From contig NZ_MKJY01000111.1 of the NCBI RefSeq assembly GCF_001942465.1, positions 124,001 to 188,000 of the forward strand: a stretch of DNA of 64,000 bases, read 5' to 3'. This DNA is from Actinomadura sp. CNU-125. GTDB lineage: Bacteria > Actinomycetota > Actinomycetes > Streptosporangiales > Streptosporangiaceae. Shown one piece after another: positions 60,255 through 64,000 of this stretch. Both the position numbers and the translations under genes were made by a program. The notes beneath the pieces were generated by a model. It worked only from the letters and a program-made list of their open reading frames with translations. It was not told the DNA's origin and ran no database searches. The first letter of the stretch is position 1. The number at the start of each line of letters is the position of its first letter.

Positions 60255-61471
60255 GCGCGTCGGGCGGCGGGCCGGAGCGGACGAAGCTGTACGGCCCGGA
60301 GTTCGCCCGCGATCCCGGCGCGATCTACGACCGGCTGCGCCGCGAGCACGGCGAGCTGGCCCCGGTGGAGTTGGCGCCGGGCGCGGACGCGACGCTCGTC
60401 ATCGGGTACGACGCGGCGCTGGAGGTCATGCGCGACACCGGCACGTTCCCGCGCGGCGGCGCGGAGTGGCAGTCGACCCTGCCGCCGGACTGCGCGGTCC
60501 TGCCGATCCTCCTGGACCGTCCGAACACCCTGTCGGCCAACGGCCCGGTGCACGCCCGCCTCCGCACGGTCATCACCGACAGCCTCGCGCGGGTCGACAC
60601 GTTCGCGCTGCGCGGCTACGTCGAGACCAGCGCGGACCGGCTGATCGACGCGTTCGCGGGGAAGGGCGCGGCGGACCTGGTCGCCGACTACGCCCGGCCG
60701 CTGCCGCTGCTGGTGTTCAACGAGCTGTTCGGCTGCCCGTCGGAGATCGGCGACCGGCTGCTGCGCGGCGTCAGCGGCATCTTCGACGGCGGCTACGACG
60801 GGCTGACGGTCGAGGAGGCCAACGCCATGCTCGGCAAGGCCGCCCGCGACCTGGTGTCGCTCAAGCGGGAACGGCCGGGCGCGGACGTGACGTCGTGGAT
60901 GATGAACCATCCGGCCGGGCTCGACGACGAGGAGATGGCCGAGCAGCTCACCCTCCTGCTCGGCGCGGGCACCGAACCCGAGCAGAACCTCGTGGCGAAC
61001 GGGCTGCGGCTGCTGCTGTCGGACGACCGGTTCGGCGGCAACCTCGCGGGCGGCAGCCTCCCGGTCGAGGACGCCCTCGACGAGATCCTGTGGACCGACC
61101 CGCCGATGGCGAACTTCGGCGCCACCTACCCGCGCCGCGACCTGAACTTCCGCGGCCACTGGCTGCCCGCGCACCTGCCCGTCGTGATCAGCTACGCGGC
61201 CGCGACCACCGACCCGACGCGCGCGTCCGCACGCGCCGCCGGGAACCGCGCCCACCTGGCGTTCGCGGCCGGCCCGCACGGCTGCCCCGCGAAAGGCCAG
61301 GCGCGGGTGATCGCGTCGCTGGCGATCGAGCGCCTCCTCGACCGGCTGCCCGATCTGGACCTGGCCGTCCCGGTGGACGAACTGCGGTGGCGTCCGGGCC
61401 CGATCCACCGCGCGCTCGTCGAACTGCCCGTCACGTTCCCGGTGGAGGACGTTTTCCCGTCCGCGCGATGA
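60251..61471 (+). CDS. cvnE: Cytochrome P450, CYP157-like (CvnE)
   Basis: 406 residues from GTG 60251. The heme-binding loop FAAGPHGCPAKGQARVIAS has Cys345. The K-helix ExxR motif is replaced by E278-I-L-W281, the same loss seen in CYP157 enzymes of Streptomyces conservons (EVLW), so this is a family trait rather than damage. The I-helix reads LLLGAGTEPEQN. The substrate is unknown. Its place as the last conservon gene suggests a signalling or modifying role. Confidence 0.9.
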   Translation: MSASGGGPERTKLYGPEFARDPGAIYDRLRREHGELAPVELAPGADATLVIGYDAALEVMRDTGTFPRGGAEWQSTLPPDCAVLPILLDRPNTLSANGPVHARLRTVITDSLARVDTFALRGYVETSADRLIDAFAGKGAADLVADYARPLPLLVFNELFGCPSEIGDRLLRGVSGIFDGGYDGLTVEEANAMLGKAARDLVSLKRERPGADVTSWMMNHPAGLDDEEMAEQLTLLLGAGTEPEQNLVANGLRLLLSDDRFGGNLAGGSLPVEDALDEILWTDPPMANFGATYPRRDLNFRGHWLPAHLPVVISYAAATTDPTRASARAAGNRAHLAFAAGPHGCPAKGQARVIASLAIERLLDRLPDLDLAVPVDELRWRPGPIHRALVELPVTFPVEDVFPSAR

Positions 61472-61525
61472 TTCCGCCGTGTGCCGCCGGTCACTCCTTC
61501 GACGAACCGGACGATCGGAGAAGCG

Positions 61526-61960
61526 ATGCGCAACACCGGACTCGAAAAGCTCGACGGGCTCGTCGGCACGTGGACGATGAACCTGTCGGACGCCCCGTTC
61601 CTGCCGCCCGGCACCGAGGTCCCGGGCACCGCGACGGTCGAGTGGCTCGGGGAGGCGTTCCCGATCATGCGGATGGAGTTCGACGAGGGCGGTACCACCT
61701 CGGAGACGACCGTCGTGTTCGGGCGCAGCGACGCGAACGACGCCTACGTCGCGCTCTACCACGACGAACGCGGCGTGTGCCGTGAGTTCGCGATGACGTT
61801 CGAGCACGGCCACTGGACGATGCTGCGCGAGGACCCGGACTTCCACCAGCGTTTCGTCGCCGACGTCGAGCAGGACCGGATCCTCGGCCGCTGGGAGGCG
61901 TCCGAGGACGAGGGGAAGACCTGGCGGAAGGACTTCGACCTCACGTTCGTCCGCGCCTGA
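61526..61960 (+). CDS. Small DUF1579-like conserved protein
   Basis: 144 residues from ATG 61526 with GGAG six bases upstream. GLEKLDGLVGTWTMNLSDAPFLPPGTEVPGTATVEWLGEAFPIMRMEFDEG and GRWEASEDEGKTWRKDFDLTFVRA suggest a lipocalin/DUF1579-type beta barrel, commonly annotated as hypothetical. No catalytic residues are evident. It lies between the conservon and a metallohydrolase, perhaps in a separate transcription unit. Confidence 0.7.
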   Translation: MRNTGLEKLDGLVGTWTMNLSDAPFLPPGTEVPGTATVEWLGEAFPIMRMEFDEGGTTSETTVVFGRSDANDAYVALYHDERGVCREFAMTFEHGHWTMLREDPDFHQRFVADVEQDRILGRWEASEDEGKTWRKDFDLTFVRA

Positions 61961-61989
61961 ACGGACGGGCCGCGTGGGAGACTCGCCGG

Positions 61990-62736
61990 ATGAGCGCCGA
62001 TCTCCGGCTGACCGTGCTCGGCTCGGCCACCCCCTACCCCCGCCCGGGCAACCCGTGCTCCGGATACCTGATCTCCGCCGGAGAGACCCGCCTGTGGACG
62101 GACGCGGGCAGCGGGACGCTCGGCGAGCTGCGGCGGCACGTGCGGCTCGACGAACTGGACGGCGTCTGGATCTCGCACCTGCACGCCGACCACGCCGCCG
62201 ATCTGCTCACCGCCTACTACGGCCTGCTCTACGCCGACATCGAACGGGCCGCGCCGCTCCCGCTGTTCGGCCCGCCGGGGATCGCCGACCGGCTGGCCCA
62301 CTTCCTGACGAACACCTCGCGGCGCAGCCCGGTCGAGTCGGCGTTCGCCGTCCACGAACTGCACGACGGGCACCGGGCGTCGGTCGGCGAACTGGAGCTG
62401 ACGTCGCGGGCGGTCGAGCACGGGATGCCCGCGTTCGCCCTGCGGGCCGAGGCGGGCGGCCGGTCCCTGGTCTACTCGGGCGACTGCGCGCCCTGCGACG
62501 GCCTCGCCGCGCTCGTCCCGGGCGCGGACGCGCTGCTGTGCGAGGCCGACGGGCCCGAGCCGAGCCCCGCGCACCACACCCCCGAGCAGGCCGGGGACGG
62601 CGCCGCCGGGGCCGGACGGCTGATCGTCACGCACGTCGGGCCGTTCCTCGCCCCCGGCGACGCGGTCGAGCGGGCGGCCGGACGGTTCGACGGCCCCGTC
62701 GAGCACGCGGAACCGGGCGCGACGTTCGTCCTCTGA
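61990..62736 (+). CDS. Metallo-beta-lactamase-fold hydrolase, RNase Z-like
   Basis: 248 residues from ATG 61990. The N-terminus LTVLGSATPYPRPGNPCSGYLI and the metal motif SHLHADHAADL (HxHxDH), with later SGDCAPCDGL and THVGPF, match the MBL family of RNase Z/ElaC-like and phosphodiesterase-like hydrolases in actinomycetes. Two metal ions, probably zinc. It could act on a cyclic phosphodiester or a lactone; RNase Z itself is longer and better conserved. Confidence 0.85.
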   Translation: MSADLRLTVLGSATPYPRPGNPCSGYLISAGETRLWTDAGSGTLGELRRHVRLDELDGVWISHLHADHAADLLTAYYGLLYADIERAAPLPLFGPPGIADRLAHFLTNTSRRSPVESAFAVHELHDGHRASVGELELTSRAVEHGMPAFALRAEAGGRSLVYSGDCAPCDGLAALVPGADALLCEADGPEPSPAHHTPEQAGDGAAGAGRLIVTHVGPFLAPGDAVERAAGRFDGPVEHAEPGATFVL

Positions 62737-62748
62737 CGCCCGGCCCGG

Positions 62749-63167
62749 TCACGCCCGGGGGCGGCAGTGCACCTCCAGGCCGGGGACCGCGTCCCAGCCG
62801 ATGAGGCGGACGAGCCGGTCGATGTGCGCCGACACCGAGTGCAGGACGAGCAGGTGGCCGTGGTCGCCCAGGTCGCGGGCGGCGCGGGCGAACGCGCGCA
62901 GGCCCGCGACGTCCACGAAGTCGACGCCGCGGAGGTCGATGTGGACGTCGCCGCCCGCGCGCGCTGCGCACCGCGCAGCGCGCGGGTCAGGGCGGGCACG
63001 TTGGAGACGTCGATCTCGCCGGTGAGCCGCAGCCACGGCGAGCCGGTACCGGCCGCGATGTGCAGCAGCGGCGAGTCGAGTTCGACGAGGTCGTAGCGGG
63101 GCGACGCCCGCTCGGGACGCGGCGCACCCGATTCGGAATCCCCGCCGGTGATCCGCCAGACCGTCAT
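62749..63167 (-). CDS. STAS-domain anti-sigma factor antagonist-like protein (frame broken near 62968)
   Basis: About 140 residues from ATG 63167 behind GAGGAG. The STAS domain begins PWLRLTGEIDVSNVPALTRALRGA. After one missing base near 62968 it continues GGDVHIDLRGVDFVDVAGLRAFARAARDLGDHGHLLVLHSVSAHIDRLVRLIGWDAVPGL. In the phospho-acceptor region DFVDVAGLR, Ala stands where many antagonists have Ser/Thr, so phosphorylation control is uncertain. It may belong to a sigma-B-like partner-switching system together with a PP2C such as that at 44936. Confidence 0.77.
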
Positions 63168-63306
63168 CCGCTCCTCGCCTTTCGGGCGGGACGCTCGCAT
63201 CACTTCGATGCCGCCGGAGCGGACCCGCATGTCCCAGGTTCTCACCTCGTCCGGCTCCGTGCCCTCACCTGACGGGAAAACGTGGGGCGTTCGGTTGATC
63301 ACATGA

Positions 63307-64000
63307 TCAAAGTTGTGGGAGCAGACGTGCCGGAGTGATCGGCAGATCCCGGACACGGACGCCCGTCGCGTGGTGGACGGCGTTGGCGATCGCCGCCGCC
63401 GCGCCCACGATGCCGATCTCGCCGATGCCCTTGGACCCCATCGGGTTGAGATGCGGGTCGATCTCCTCGATCCACGCGGCGTCGACGTTGCGGACGTCCG
63501 CGCAGGACGGCACGTGGTACTGCGCGAGGTCGCGGTTCAGGTAGTCGCCGAACTCGTCGTCCATGACGCTCTCCTCCATCAGCGCCATGCCGATCCCCAT
63601 CGTCATGCCGCCGATGAACTGCGAGCGCGCGGTCGTCGGGTTGATGATCCGCCCGGCCGCGAACACGCCGAGCATCCGCGGGACGCGGACCTCGCCGGTG
63701 TCGACGTCCACCTCGACCTCCGCGAACTGGGCGCCGAACGCCTGCCGCGCGTACTCCTCGCGGGCCTTCAGCTCGGCGGCGGTGTCGGCGGCCGCCTCGA
63801 TCCCCGCGGGCGGCACCTCCCCGTTCAGCCGTCCGCGCAGCGACTCGCAGGCGCGCACCACGGCCGTCCCCCAGCTCGCGGTGCCCGACGAACCGCCCGC
63901 GACGGACGCGGCGGGGTGCGCGCTGTCGCCCAGCTCGATCCGGACGGCGTCCAGGTCGCCTTGAGCGTCTCCGCGGCGATCATCCCGAGGGCGGTGCGGG
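63307..64000 (-). CDS. Xanthine dehydrogenase-type molybdopterin-binding subunit (C-terminal part, runs off the window; frame broken near 63962)
   Basis: Only the last 230 or so residues are present; the gene enters from the right edge. LDAVRIELGDSAHPAASVAGGSSGTASWGTAVVRACESLRGRL and FAEVEVDVDTGEVRVPRMLGVFAAGRIINPTTARSQFIGGMTMGIGMALMEESVMD are diagnostic of the large molybdenum subunit of the xanthine oxidase family. GSKGIGEIGIVGAAAAIANAVHHATG holds the catalytic Glu region (GEIG). One G is missing near 63962. It would hydroxylate a purine, aldehyde or aromatic heterocycle together with FAD and 2Fe-2S subunits outside the window. Confidence 0.87.
   Translation of the reverse strand, partial: PHRPRDDRRGDAQGDLDAVRIELGDSAHPAASVAGGSSGTASWGTAVVRACESLRGRLNGEVPPAGIEAAADTAAELKAREEYARQAFGAQFAEVEVDVDTGEVRVPRMLGVFAAGRIINPTTARSQFIGGMTMGIGMALMEESVMDDEFGDYLNRDLAQYHVPSCADVRNVDAAWIEEIDPHLNPMGSKGIGEIGIVGAAAAIANAVHHATGVRVRDLPITPARLLPQL

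Noticed and set aside
60251-61471. P450 as a pseudogene because ExxR is missing
   Set aside because: The same loss (EVLW-type) is the rule in CYP157 conservon P450s, and the rest of the protein is intact.
1-64000. CRISPR arrays, tRNA or rRNA genes, phage integration sites
   Set aside because: No regularly spaced repeats, no cloverleaf with CCA-type acceptor context and no rRNA-like stretches were recognised on reading; a tRNAscan or CRISPR search could not be run.

Overview
The window looks like a chromosomal segment of a high-GC, mycelial-type actinomycete, possibly Thermomonosporaceae or Streptomyces-like; this is inferred from protein families, not from a marker gene. Pointers are the very GC-rich third codon positions, a complete conservon (cvnA-E ending in a CYP157-type P450), several F420-dependent luciferase-like oxidoreductases, a mycothiol-dependent isomerase-like protein, a DUF5753-type regulator and many ATGA/GTGA translational couplings.

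Layout. 0-2.1 kb: end of a peptide/nickel-type ABC importer (permease end plus two ATPases). 2.1-7.6 kb: an XRE regulator, an apparently iron-box-controlled PPOX flavoprotein, and a DrrAB-like exporter locus that has been rearranged. An IscB nuclease element with a structured omega-RNA (HEARO) region lies between a decayed copy and an intact copy of the exporter permease. 7.9-9.3 kb: a DUF4097 protein and a HicB-like ribbon-helix-helix protein, preceded by a phased array of TGACGTCA palindromes. 9.6-24.2 kb: a large catabolic region resembling hsa/kst steroid-ring degradation (HsaA-, HsaB-, HsaC- and HsaD-like enzymes, two KstD-like flavoproteins, a KshB-like reductase, SDRs, F420 enzymes, an IclR regulator). 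25.1-27.2 kb: an extra EF-G. 27.3-32.4 kb: a GntR-controlled meta-cleavage operon that feeds 4-oxalomesaconate-type chemistry (catechol 2,3-dioxygenase-type enzyme, GalB-, GalC- and GalD-like proteins). 32.4-41.4 kb: FUSC-type transporter, tandem glyoxalase-like proteins, secreted esterase, HxlR/MFS pair, DUF4097 lipoprotein, F420 enzyme, ferritin-like protein.

41.6-43.7 kb holds the best candidate for an undescribed system: two paralogous small peptides with a shared leader-like motif and a two-cysteine C-terminal half. They are co-transcribed with a membrane M50 (site-2) protease that carries an RRE/PqqD-like N-terminus. 46.5-50.0 kb is an unusual trio: Fe(II)/2OG oxygenase, SAM methyltransferase and carnitine/choline-type acyltransferase. 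50.7-56.4 kb is a MacB-type efflux system (permease, ATPase, adaptor, lipoprotein) divergent from a two-component system, then an AraC regulator. 57.5-61.5 kb is the conservon. The end has a metallo-beta-lactamase-fold protein, a STAS protein and the 3' end of a xanthine-dehydrogenase-type molybdoprotein.

Caveat on sequence quality: about thirty otherwise well-conserved genes or gene parts are broken by single-base indels, almost all one-base losses in G/C-rich runs. I read most of these as sequencing or assembly errors, not decay, and I give each such gene its full restored span, noting where the frame breaks.
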